64,000 bases of DNA, from NCBI GenBank assembly GCA_017460885.1, contig JAFUAB010000043.1, positions 62,001 to 126,000 on the forward strand, read 5' to 3'. The notes under the pieces are model-generated. The model was not told the origin of the DNA. It did not search any database and was given only the letters and a program-made list of their open reading frames with translations. A program made the position numbers and the translations under genes. The DNA comes from Lachnospiraceae bacterium. GTDB lineage: Bacteria > Bacillota > Clostridia > Lachnospirales > Lachnospiraceae. Shown piece after piece: positions 19,421-28,075 of the stretch (within the stretch, counting starts at the first letter, position 1; each line of letters starts with the position of its first letter).

Positions 19421-19522
19421 TATAGTCAACGAATTTAGTAATTGCCGTATGGCGAGCCATAATGCTTGAATTTATGGCAGTTATGGCTCGGCAAAGTGCA
19501 ATTGCTTAATTCGTTTACTATA
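19421..19522. repeat. 102-bp imperfect inverted repeat (MITE-like)
   Basis: The left end TATAGTCAACGAATTTAG (19421 onward) matches the reverse complement of the right end, TATAGTAAACGAATTAAG. The pairing continues inwards through AATTGC and GCGAGCCATAA versus GCCGAGCCATAA. The arms are about 42-45 bases with few mismatches. It encodes nothing and fills the gap between epimerase and formyltransferase. The shape suits a miniature inverted-repeat element or a large RNA hairpin. Confidence 0.75.
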
Positions 19523-19541
19523 GTGTGATCGGAGGAGACGC

Positions 19542-20480
19542 ATGCATTATAAAGTGGTCGTATTCGGAGTAAAGGATACTTCCGAAAATATCATTGATTT
19601 CATTCAAACGGAAATCTGCCCCGTGGATCTTGTGATAACGATCGCCCCGACTGTTACCGAGCGCAATCAGGTTTCGGGCTTTAAGGGACTCGGGTTTCTC
19701 ACCGAAAAATACGGGATGCCGGTGCATGAAGCAGACAGCTACGGACTTACCGATGACCATACACGGGAACTGATAGAGAATAATACCTTTGACATAGGAA
19801 TCTCCATGGGCTGGCAGAGACTTGTCCCCGGCTATGTTCTGGATTCATTTAAGTACGGGGTATTCGGATTTCACGGAAATGCCGGGTATCTGCCCTTCGG
19901 AAGAGGAAGATCTCCGCTCAACTGGTCTATTATCCTTGGTGATACCAGATTTAATCTCAATCTGTTCAAATATGACGAAAAGGCAGATTCTCCCAATATC
20001 TTTGCAACCGAATCGTTTCAGATCGGCCCGTGTGACGATATCCGTACCGCTCAGTACAAAAACATGATCGTGTCCAAGCGCCTGATACGAAAGCTTCTGA
20101 ACGCATACAGTGAGGATGATATCACTATCCGTACCGAATCCAAAGATTACGATTCGTGGTATTCCAAGAGAACGGCAGCGGACGGTCTGGTTGATTTTCA
20201 CGGGCGTACACGGGATATATATAATCTGATCCGGGGAGTTGCCGCTCCTTTTCCGGGAGCATATGCTTTTATAAACGGCAGGAGGATCACTATATGGAAT
20301 GCCCAGCCCTTTGATGAAATGATAGATTTTTCGGATTATGCACCGGGTGAAATAGCGGATATTTTTGATGACAGACTTGTTGTCAGATGTGTAGACGGAT
20401 CCCTGCTGATCAACAGATATGATTATGAAGGCGATATCCGTGTCGGAGATATTATCGTATCGGAGGAAGCGCACTGTTGA
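19542..20480 (+). CDS. Formyltransferase-family protein (sugar N-formyltransferase-like)
   Basis: This 312-residue protein has the formyltransferase core. FDIGISMGWQRLVP and GFHGNAGYLPFGRGRSPLNWSII correspond to the N-x-H...LPxxRG...P region of methionyl-tRNA formyltransferase. A downstream Asp lies in DEKADSPNIFA. The catalytic Asn two residues before His is Gly here (GFH). A C-terminal domain resembling the Fmt C-terminal domain follows from about residue 205. In the glycan cluster it most likely formylates an amino sugar with formyl-tetrahydrofolate. The Gly substitution leaves activity open. GGAGGAG precedes the ATG by 5 bases. Confidence 0.8.
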   Translation: MHYKVVVFGVKDTSENIIDFIQTEICPVDLVITIAPTVTERNQVSGFKGLGFLTEKYGMPVHEADSYGLTDDHTRELIENNTFDIGISMGWQRLVPGYVLDSFKYGVFGFHGNAGYLPFGRGRSPLNWSIILGDTRFNLNLFKYDEKADSPNIFATESFQIGPCDDIRTAQYKNMIVSKRLIRKLLNAYSEDDITIRTESKDYDSWYSKRTAADGLVDFHGRTRDIYNLIRGVAAPFPGAYAFINGRRITIWNAQPFDEMIDFSDYAPGEIADIFDDRLVVRCVDGSLLINRYDYEGDIRVGDIIVSEEAHC

Positions 20481-20486
20481 CATGGA

Positions 20487-20546
20487 TGTGTCGGCAGAAC
20501 CGTCCCGCTGATACAAAATGTGCCGGCAGAACCGTCCCGCTGACAC
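20487..20546. repeat. Tandem direct pair of GGGACGGTTCT-family arms
   Basis: TGTGTCGGCAGAACCGTCCC at 20487 and TGTGCCGGCAGAACCGTCCC at 20519 are direct copies 32 bases apart, each ending GCTGAxAC. They fill most of the 82-base gap before the next glycosyltransferase. Confidence 0.8.
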
Positions 20547-20562
20547 ATATTGAGCGAAGAAA

Positions 20563-21780
20563 ATGATCAAGGTTTTGCATGTTCTCGGCGGTCTTGGACT
20601 CGGCGGCGCGGAAAGCCGCATAATGGATCTGTACCGCCATATCGACAGAAACATAATACAGTTTGATTTTATGGTCCATATGGATCCGTCAGAGTATAAA
20701 AGGGCGGTAGCTGAGGGGATTGAACCCGCATCGTTTCGTAAACCCCAGCATTATGACGATGAGATCAGGGAACTGGGCGGCAGCATATATGCATTGCCCT
20801 GCTATCGCGTGATCAATCATCCTGAATACAAAAAGGCAGCGGACAGGTTCTTTAAAGAGCATCATGATTATAATGTCGTACAGGGACATATGACCAGTAC
20901 GGGATCGATATATCTGAGTGCCGCGCGCAGATACCGCGCTGATGATCCGCCGTATATGTTTACGGTTGCACATACCCGCAATGCCGGGGTTTCGGGAGGA
21001 CTTAAAGGACTCGCAGTACGCTGTCTGAGAAGGTCGCTTCCGGATTCGGCCGACAGATTGTTTGCCTGTTCACATCTTGCCGGTGATGAAACTTTTGGGG
21101 GAGCATCATATACATATATCCCCAATACCATAGATACCGACAGGTTTGTGTTCAGCATGACCGACAGGAAAGAGATACGGTCTAAATACGGTATACCCGA
21201 TGACGGATTGCTTATAGGAAATGTCGCCCGGTTTGAATCACAGAAGAACCAGCCGTTTTTGATCAGAGCGTTTGCCGGGATGAGGAATCGGGATAATGCG
21301 TATCTGATATTCTGCGGTGACGGACCGGACAGACAATCCTGTGAAGAATTGTGTGACAGGCTGGGTATAGCCGATAAGGTTATATTTGCAGGCAGGCAGA
21401 AGGAGATGCCGAAGTATTACAGTTCGATGGATGTGTTTGCCTTTCCGTCGGTATATGAGGGCCTCCCCGGGGTGGTTGTGGAGGCGCAGACATCCGGACT
21501 TTATTGTATGATCTCCGATACGATAACCACCGATGTGATCGTTAGCGACAGGATTGATGTGATCGGAATACAGGATACATCGGTATGGACTGCTTCGATG
21601 GATGAGCTGGCAGACAGACTGCCGTATGGGGCGAAAGATAAAGGACAATCTCCGGAACAGGGATCCGATGACCGGAGAAGCTATGTCGGGATAATGAAAA
21701 ATGCGGGATTTGATGTAGCTGCACAGGCAAAAATGATGTCCGCGTTTTATTTGGATCCCGTAAATGCGGAGATTACATAG
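20563..21780 (+). CDS. Glycosyltransferase family 4 (GT-B)
   Basis: This 405-residue enzyme has MIKVLHVLGGLGLGGAESRI at the start, GNVARFESQKNQPFLI near residue 215 and the donor site PSVYEGLPGVVVEAQTSG with paired Glu residues at about 300-310. It is a cytoplasmic retaining transferase that extends the lipid-linked glycan; donor and acceptor cannot be read from sequence. The ribosome site is weak (GCGAAGAAA). Two repeat arms lie just upstream. The C-terminal part has a hydrophilic insertion (GAKDKGQSPEQGSDD, about residues 352-366). Confidence 0.87.
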   Translation: MIKVLHVLGGLGLGGAESRIMDLYRHIDRNIIQFDFMVHMDPSEYKRAVAEGIEPASFRKPQHYDDEIRELGGSIYALPCYRVINHPEYKKAADRFFKEHHDYNVVQGHMTSTGSIYLSAARRYRADDPPYMFTVAHTRNAGVSGGLKGLAVRCLRRSLPDSADRLFACSHLAGDETFGGASYTYIPNTIDTDRFVFSMTDRKEIRSKYGIPDDGLLIGNVARFESQKNQPFLIRAFAGMRNRDNAYLIFCGDGPDRQSCEELCDRLGIADKVIFAGRQKEMPKYYSSMDVFAFPSVYEGLPGVVVEAQTSGLYCMISDTITTDVIVSDRIDVIGIQDTSVWTASMDELADRLPYGAKDKGQSPEQGSDDRRSYVGIMKNAGFDVAAQAKMMSAFYLDPVNAEIT

Positions 21781-21819
21781 AGCCGGCGCAGTTGTATTGA
21801 GCGTCTGGGGGATCGGGTT

Positions 21820-23706
21820 ATGTGCGGTATATGCGGTTTTATCAGTAAAAAGAATATAACTATGGATGATCTCACGCGAATGAATGACACGATGTATCAT
21901 CGCGGTCCTGATGACAGCGGTCAGGAGATATATGTGATGAAACACGGCTGGAGCATTGGACTTGCGCAGCGCAGACTCGCGATCCAGGATCTTACTCAGG
22001 CCGGACATCAGCCGATGCATTCTCCCGACAGACGTCTTACCGTAGTGTTTAACGGAGAGATATACAATTTTAACGAACTGAAAAAGGAGCTTTCGGATTT
22101 CACCTTTATGTCCAGCTGCGATACCGAGGTGATAATCGCCGCTTACCTTAAATGGGGACTTGAGTGCGTGGAACACTTTAACGGTATGTTTGCGATAGCA
22201 ATATATGACCGGGACACCGAAACATTGCACCTTCTCCGTGACCGCATCGGAAAAAAACCTCTTTACTATGCCTATATTGACAGGGAGATCATCTTTGGCT
22301 CCGAGCTTAAGCCCATAATGAGCTTCCCGGGCTTCGGAGATCCGATCAATAAGCGTATAGTTCCCAGATATCTGACAACACAGTATATCAATGCTCCTGA
22401 TACGATATTTGAACATGTTTATAAACTGGAGCCGGGGTGTACACTTACATATCATAACGGTGAGATCTCTGTCACCAGATATTGGGATATAGTTGAAAAA
22501 TATCATATCGGTTCCGCCGATCAGGTGAAGAGCTACAAGGAAGCCAAAGAAACCTTAAAGCATCTGCTCACAGAGTCGGTACGGCGAAGAATGATTGCAG
22601 ATGTTCCGTTAGGTACCTTCCTGAGCGGAGGCTATGATTCCTCTCTGATAACGGCTCTGGCGCAGTCCATATCCAATGAGCCTGTCGCTACCTTTTCCAT
22701 AGGATTCAATGAGGAAAAGTGGAATGAAGCTCCGTATGCCAAAGCAGTAGCGGATCATCTCGGGACGAATCACACGGAATACTATATAGACGAAGACGAA
22801 ATGCTCAAGCAGGTAAAGAGTATTTCCACATATTATGATGAGCCGTTTGCGGATCCGTCGGAGATAGCGACCATGCTTGTGAGTGCCCTGGCGAGCACTA
22901 AGGTAACGGTGGCGCTCTCGGGAGACGGCGGTGATGAGTTTTATTGCGGTTACAATGTGTATGAATATGTACGCAAAGCCAGTATGCTTGACCCGGTGGG
23001 AGCAGCCGCACACGGAGTACTCGGAACCGGAGTAGGAGCCATGCTCGGACTGGAATCCCGTATGCCCGTAAAAGTCCGCGCGATCTCACAAAACCGCAAT
23101 ATAGAGACCAAGACACAGTTTACTAACTCGTCATACAAGGAATTGGCACGCAAAATGGTGCTTCCCGGGGAATATTCCTCATGTGATTATGATTTTGAAA
23201 GCAAATACGGAGTCGACAACTGGCAGATACGCAGGATGCTGCTTGATATGGAAACATATCTGCCCGGAGACATACTGGCCAAGGTCGACAGAGCCTCAAT
23301 GAAATACTCTCTGGAGACCAGATGTCCGATCCTCGATCAGGATGTCATGGAGTACTCATTCAGGATCCCTCATAATTATAAATATCATCACGGAGACAAA
23401 AAGCATATCCTGAAGGATATAGCTTATGATTATATACCCAGGGAGCTGCTCGATCGTCCGAAACAGGGATTCGGCGTACCGATCGATAAATGGCTCAGAG
23501 GGCCGTTAAAAGCGCAGCTGATGGATTACAGCAATAGGGAATACCTGATGAAACAGGGTATTTTTGATCCGGATCCTGTATATGAAATGATAAGGGGGTA
23601 TCTGCAGACCGGTGACCTCGGTCCTGCGACCGGCGGAAATCTGTCTAAGATCTGCTGGTCGTTCCTACAATTCCAGGAATGGTATCATTTATATATGGAA
23701 AAATAA
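21820..23706 (+). CDS. AsnB-like glutamine amidotransferase, copy 1
   Basis: This 628-residue protein starts MCGICGF, so Cys2 becomes the glutaminase nucleophile after Met removal. The class II glutaminase domain covers about residues 2-210 (RGPDDSG, FNGEIYNF, RDRIGKKPLYY). The synthetase domain has the ATP pyrophosphatase loop LSGGYDSS near residue 268 and LSGDGGDEFYCGYNVY. In glycan loci such enzymes (WbpS type) amidate uronic acids rather than making asparagine. With the UDP-HexNAcA genes at 17064-19410 nearby, amidation of that uronic acid is a reasonable inference. Confidence 0.9.
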   Translation: MCGICGFISKKNITMDDLTRMNDTMYHRGPDDSGQEIYVMKHGWSIGLAQRRLAIQDLTQAGHQPMHSPDRRLTVVFNGEIYNFNELKKELSDFTFMSSCDTEVIIAAYLKWGLECVEHFNGMFAIAIYDRDTETLHLLRDRIGKKPLYYAYIDREIIFGSELKPIMSFPGFGDPINKRIVPRYLTTQYINAPDTIFEHVYKLEPGCTLTYHNGEISVTRYWDIVEKYHIGSADQVKSYKEAKETLKHLLTESVRRRMIADVPLGTFLSGGYDSSLITALAQSISNEPVATFSIGFNEEKWNEAPYAKAVADHLGTNHTEYYIDEDEMLKQVKSISTYYDEPFADPSEIATMLVSALASTKVTVALSGDGGDEFYCGYNVYEYVRKASMLDPVGAAAHGVLGTGVGAMLGLESRMPVKVRAISQNRNIETKTQFTNSSYKELARKMVLPGEYSSCDYDFESKYGVDNWQIRRMLLDMETYLPGDILAKVDRASMKYSLETRCPILDQDVMEYSFRIPHNYKYHHGDKKHILKDIAYDYIPRELLDRPKQGFGVPIDKWLRGPLKAQLMDYSNREYLMKQGIFDPDPVYEMIRGYLQTGDLGPATGGNLSKICWSFLQFQEWYHLYMEK

Positions 23707-23779
23707 AATTGGATTAGTTTTTTACGATTTTTTTGGCTGATTTGGGTCAAAAATGGGCCTGAAAGAATCAGATAACAGG

Positions 23780-23797
23780 TTGCAAGGTTACTTGCAA
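23780..23797. promoter_or_regulatory. Palindrome between the two asnB-like genes
   Basis: TTGCAAG-GTTA-CTTGCAA is a perfect 7-bp inverted repeat in the 156-base gap before the second asnB-like gene. It may be an operator or small hairpin. No clear -35/-10 pair is seen near it. Confidence 0.35.
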
Positions 23798-23862
23798 AAT
23801 ATCGATAACGTTTGAAATTAAACAAATCAGGCATCAAGTTTTTGGAGGATTTGCACAAAGAA

Positions 23863-25767
23863 ATGTGCGGCATTGTCGGATTTTACAATCTGAAATCAGA
23901 GAATAGTGCGAATATTGAACTTATGTTGCGTGAAATCGCACATCGCGGACCGGATGCAAGCGGCGTCTGGAATGACGGAAGGGTTGAAGGAGTGGTCATC
24001 GGACATACCAGACTATCGATCCAGGATCTGACAGAGACCGGTTCGCAGCCCATGATAAGTCACAGCGGGAGATATGTAATCGCGTATAACGGAGAAATAT
24101 ATAACTCGCGTGATTTATTAAACAGGATGAGAGCTTCGGGCTATACCGACCATATGAGAGGTACATCGGATACGGAGATCCTGCTGGAGGCATGCGGGTA
24201 TTACGGAGTGGAAGAGACCCTCGTCGCAGCTAAGGGGATGTTTGCCTTTGCATTGTATGACAGAGATACTCATGATCTGATCCTGGCGAGGGATAGGATC
24301 GGCGAGAAACCGATGTATTACGGGTTTGCCGGAGATGCCTTCGTGTTTGCGTCGGAACTGGGGGCCATCAGAAAAGTTGACGGTTTTTCAGCTGAGATCA
24401 ACAGAGAGATACTGCCTGTTTATATGAAATACGGGTACATTCCCGCGCCGTATTCCATATATCGAAATGTATGGAAGCTGATGCCCGGGACTATACTAAA
24501 AATTAAATGTGAATTAAATAAATATAGAGGATTTGAAACCTCGGAATATTGGAAAATAACAGATGTTGCGATTCACGGACAGCAGAATCTTTTTAAAGGC
24601 AGCAGAAAAGAAGCGGCAGATGAGTTGGAACGGCTGTTCAAAAATTCCGTCAGGGGACAGATGATATCTGATGTTCCGCTGGGGGCTTTTCTGTCAGCGG
24701 GTATTGATTCGTCCACTGTCGTTTCCGTAATGCAGTCTGTTTCGGAGACTCCGGTCAGGACCTTTACGATAGGATTTGAAGACAGGGAATATGATGAATC
24801 TGCTGTCGCAGGGGAGATCGCTTCACGTCTCGGAACAATGCATACCAGACTTACCGCTACCGAACAGGAGGCGATGGAGGCAATCCCGTTGATGCCGCGG
24901 ATCTTTGGGGAACCTTTCGGAGACTCATCACAGATCCCTACATATCTTGTGAGCCGTCTTACCAAAGAGCATGTGACCGTTTCACTGTCAGGTGACGGAG
25001 GAGACGAGCTGTTCGCGGGATACCGGGATTATGCCGGAGTCTATTCGATATATAATAAGATACATAATATTCCACTGTGGATCAGGAAAGGTGCCGGGGC
25101 TCTGATGAGAAATCTCCCCGGAGACGGAGAGAATTCCCGCAGGATACGTGCACATGGTGCACTGCTTCCGGCCGAAAACTGTGCGGATCTCTATCTGCGT
25201 ACATATGAGACCTGGGACGGACTTGATAAGCTGATGTGTTCCCGGGACGGTTCTGCTGACACAAGCTGTGTCGGCAGAACCGTCCCGGCGACACATTTTG
25301 ATCCGGTACACACAGCCATGCTTCTCAATATGCAGATGTATCATCCGGACGATATACTGGTGAAGGTCGACCGTACAGCCATGGCCGTAAGCCTTGAGAC
25401 AAGAGTCCCGATGCTCGATCGTGACATAGTTGAGTTTGCATGGACGCTTCCCCTTGAATATATTTTTGACGGAACCGTTGGTAAACTTGTGCTGAGAGAT
25501 GTATTATACAGATATGTGGACAGGGAACTGATGGATCGTCCGAAAAAAGGGTTTGGCGTGCCTGTCGCGAGATGGATCAGAGATGGAAAACTCAGAGAAT
25601 GGGCAGAAGAATTATTTAATCCTAATTTAATTAATACGCAAGGTTTGCTTGACACCAAAGAGACCGTCAGGCTTTGGAAAGACTATATTAACAGGAATAT
25701 CTGGCGTCCTCAGATATGGTATATTCTGATGCTGAATTCCTGGATGAAAAGTGAGATGTCACTATGA
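23863..25767 (+). CDS. AsnB-like glutamine amidotransferase, copy 2, with in-frame repeat
   Basis: This is a 634-residue protein. The start at 23863 is chosen because it gives Met-Cys-Gly-Ile-Val-Gly with the catalytic Cys2; an upstream ATG at 23812 would bury it. The glutaminase domain has HRGPDASGVW and AYNGEIYNS; the synthetase domain has LSAGIDSSTV and LSGDGGDELFAGYRDY. It differs clearly from copy 1, so the pair may amidate different acids or one may supply asparagine. A palindromic repeat at 25236-25294 adds about 20 residues (SRDGSADTSCVGRTVPATH) around residue 460, in a loop that copy 1 lacks. GGAGG lies 14 bases upstream, somewhat far. The stop overlaps the next ATG. Confidence 0.9.
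   Translation: MCGIVGFYNLKSENSANIELMLREIAHRGPDASGVWNDGRVEGVVIGHTRLSIQDLTETGSQPMISHSGRYVIAYNGEIYNSRDLLNRMRASGYTDHMRGTSDTEILLEACGYYGVEETLVAAKGMFAFALYDRDTHDLILARDRIGEKPMYYGFAGDAFVFASELGAIRKVDGFSAEINREILPVYMKYGYIPAPYSIYRNVWKLMPGTILKIKCELNKYRGFETSEYWKITDVAIHGQQNLFKGSRKEAADELERLFKNSVRGQMISDVPLGAFLSAGIDSSTVVSVMQSVSETPVRTFTIGFEDREYDESAVAGEIASRLGTMHTRLTATEQEAMEAIPLMPRIFGEPFGDSSQIPTYLVSRLTKEHVTVSLSGDGGDELFAGYRDYAGVYSIYNKIHNIPLWIRKGAGALMRNLPGDGENSRRIRAHGALLPAENCADLYLRTYETWDGLDKLMCSRDGSADTSCVGRTVPATHFDPVHTAMLLNMQMYHPDDILVKVDRTAMAVSLETRVPMLDRDIVEFAWTLPLEYIFDGTVGKLVLRDVLYRYVDRELMDRPKKGFGVPVARWIRDGKLREWAEELFNPNLINTQGLLDTKETVRLWKDYINRNIWRPQIWYILMLNSWMKSEMSL
25236..25294. repeat. Palindromic GGGACGGTTCT element inside the second asnB-like gene
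   Basis: The left arm GTGTTCCCGGGACGGTTCT and the right arm AGAACCGTCCCGGCGACAC form an inverted pair around CTGACACAAGCTGTGTCGG. The frame is preserved and encodes RDGSAD...CVGRTVP, nearly the peptide seen in the DUF6020 gene. Confidence 0.85.
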
Positions 25768-26657
25768 TCATAATGCAGCTTACCGGCGGGCTGGGAAACC
25801 AGATGTTCCAATATGCCTGCTATCTCAAATTGAAGAGTCTGGGCAGAGAGGTTAAATTCGATGATATTTCGGGATATCAGACCGGTAATGCGCGTCCGAT
25901 ACAGCTTGCGGTCTTTGATATAATCTATCCCCGTGCGGATAAGACCGAGATCGTTGAGATGAGGGATGCTTCTCCTTCTCTGCGTGACAGGATCCGTCGC
26001 AAGCTCAAAGGGAGGAACCTCAGGCAGTATATTGAGAAGGATTATTCATTTGACCCCCATATTTATGAACTTGATGATGTTTATCTTATCGGCTATTTTC
26101 AGTCGGATAAATATTTCAGCGGGATCGAGGATGAGCTTCGCAGAACATTTGTCCTGAGAGAGGATCTTCTGACTACAGATGTAAAGAGACTGGGAAGTGC
26201 GATCGATCAGATCCGTGACAGCGTCAGTATCCATATCCGACGCGGCGATTACATGAGCGCCGACGGTGCGGATATATACAGGGATATCTGTACTGATGAG
26301 TATTATGATGCGGCGGTGAACCATATACTCTCCAGATATCCGGGGGCGATATTTTATCTGTTCACCAATGATGTTACATGGGGAGAATACTTTGCCAATA
26401 CCCATCCCGAACTGGAATTAAACGTTATGACGGGAAACACGGAGTATTCCGGCTATCTGGATATGTATCTGATGAGCAGATGCCGGCATCATATAGTTGC
26501 CAACAGCTCCTTTTCGTGGTGGGGAGCCTGGATGAATGCGGATCCGGACGGATGTGTTATCGCTCCGGGACCGTGGCTTAATTCCAGCACATGGTGCAGT
26601 GACATCCACACCTCAGCTATGACGCTTATCAGTCCCGAAGGCGAGGTTTTGAATTAA
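25764..26657 (+). CDS. Alpha-1,2-fucosyltransferase (GT11), copy 1
   Basis: This 297-residue protein has the GT11 motifs: MQLTGGLGNQMFQYA at the start, SVSIHIRRGDYMS (the Arg-rich donor-binding motif HxRRxD) and NSSFSWWGAWMN near the end. It should transfer L-fucose from GDP-fucose in alpha-1,2 linkage. GDP-fucose synthesis genes (gmd, fcl) are not in the window. It overlaps the preceding gene by 4 bases, and the next gene starts immediately after its stop. Confidence 0.92.
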   Translation: MIIMQLTGGLGNQMFQYACYLKLKSLGREVKFDDISGYQTGNARPIQLAVFDIIYPRADKTEIVEMRDASPSLRDRIRRKLKGRNLRQYIEKDYSFDPHIYELDDVYLIGYFQSDKYFSGIEDELRRTFVLREDLLTTDVKRLGSAIDQIRDSVSIHIRRGDYMSADGADIYRDICTDEYYDAAVNHILSRYPGAIFYLFTNDVTWGEYFANTHPELELNVMTGNTEYSGYLDMYLMSRCRHHIVANSSFSWWGAWMNADPDGCVIAPGPWLNSSTWCSDIHTSAMTLISPEGEVLN

Positions 26658-28070
26658 ATGGCGCAAAAGAACAGAATAATCGAGAGATACGGTATCTGGC
26701 TCTGTGATCTGATATGTATCCTCGTTATCTTCATATCTTCTACCTATATCAGGTTCGGAAACTTCAGGGATATGGGCGATAAGTCTGCCCATTTTAATGT
26801 ATGTATCACCTTCCTGCTGGTCTGCACGGTCTACAATTTTTTTGCCGATTGGAACAGCAATTTTATGAAAAGAGGTATCTGGCTGGAGTTTACGGCCGTT
26901 GCCAGATATGACATCATAATGGCGCTTACCGTGGGCGTGATCATGTACTTTATGAAATGGGCCGATACTTTTTCACGTCTGGTATTTATCTACTTCGTGA
27001 TAGGAAACCAGCTGCTTACCTGGATAGCGAGACTGATCCTCAAACGTGCGCTTTATGCCTATTACCGATCCGATTCAAGTGCCATACGCCTGCTAGTCGT
27101 TGCCCAGTCCTCCAATATCGCAGATACTTTACATGAGCTGAAATCCAGGCTTGGGGTTCATATCAGACTGATCGGAGCAGTATGTCCGGATAAGGATATG
27201 CGTGACGAGGTTATAGAGGGTGTGCCGGTAGTTGCCTGCGGAGATGATATGGTCGATGTTGCCAGAACAATGGCTATAGACGAGATGTTCATCACTATTC
27301 CCGGCAGTCCTATGTCCGAACTGGAAACGATAATCCGTGAATTTGACGAGATGGGGATAGTCGTTCACCGCAAACTTGAGGCCGATGTATACGGAGCGGG
27401 AAGAAGCTATATCCAGCGCTATGGCGGATATACCGTTATCACCTGCGGCCATATGCATTACAGCTATAAACGGCTGATGTTCAAGAGGTTCATAGATATA
27501 GTCGGCGGCCTGATAGGATGCGTGATAACGCTCATTCTTACGATATTTATCGGACCGGCTATCAAGCTGACTTCTCCCGGCCCGGTTTTTTTCAGCCAGA
27601 TCAGAGTCGGAAGAAACGGACGCAGATTCAGGATATATAAGTTCCGTTCCATGTACCGGGATGCCGAAGCCAGAAAAGCCGAGCTGATGAAGGACAATGA
27701 GGTTGACGGGCTTATGTTCAAGATCGAGGACGATCCGAGGATCACCCCCATAGGCAGATTTTTGCGTAAGACCAGTCTGGACGAGTTTCCCCAGTTCCTG
27801 AACGTGCTGAAAGGGGACATGTCACTGGTGGGTACAAGGCCCCCGACAGAGGATGAGTTTGAACAGTACAGTACATATTACAGAAGAAGACTGTCCATGA
27901 CTCCGGGACTCACCGGTCTCTGGCAGGTCAGCGGACGGAGTGACATTACCGATTTTGACGAGGTTGTAAAACTTGACCTGGAATATATCGATAACTGGAG
28001 TCTGGGCCTGGATTTCAAACTCCTGCTTAAGACGATAGTCGTTGTGCTTACAGGAAAGGGTTCCAAATAG
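26658..28070 (+). CDS. Polyprenyl glycosylphosphotransferase (WbaP/CpsE-type initiating enzyme)
   Basis: This 470-residue protein has four N-terminal membrane helices (about residues 10-125) and a Rossmann-like middle region (LLVVAQSSNIAD). A further hydrophobic segment begins near residue 275 (FIDIVGGLIGCVITLILTIF). The sugar transferase domain then shows FFSQIRVGRNGRRF, YKFRSM, KTSLDEFPQFLNVLKGDMSL and GTRPPTEDEF. This is the long polytopic form that starts EPS or O-antigen-like synthesis. It is the second initiating enzyme in the cluster, after the short PglC-like one at 15325. Confidence 0.92.
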   Translation: MAQKNRIIERYGIWLCDLICILVIFISSTYIRFGNFRDMGDKSAHFNVCITFLLVCTVYNFFADWNSNFMKRGIWLEFTAVARYDIIMALTVGVIMYFMKWADTFSRLVFIYFVIGNQLLTWIARLILKRALYAYYRSDSSAIRLLVVAQSSNIADTLHELKSRLGVHIRLIGAVCPDKDMRDEVIEGVPVVACGDDMVDVARTMAIDEMFITIPGSPMSELETIIREFDEMGIVVHRKLEADVYGAGRSYIQRYGGYTVITCGHMHYSYKRLMFKRFIDIVGGLIGCVITLILTIFIGPAIKLTSPGPVFFSQIRVGRNGRRFRIYKFRSMYRDAEARKAELMKDNEVDGLMFKIEDDPRITPIGRFLRKTSLDEFPQFLNVLKGDMSLVGTRPPTEDEFEQYSTYYRRRLSMTPGLTGLWQVSGRSDITDFDEVVKLDLEYIDNWSLGLDFKLLLKTIVVVLTGKGSK

Positions 28071-28075
28071 GCGGC

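Noticed and set aside
21238-22506. 422-codon antisense frame spanning a GT4 and the first asnB-like gene
   Set aside because: It crosses two real genes and their junction, has no motif, and shows shadow composition.
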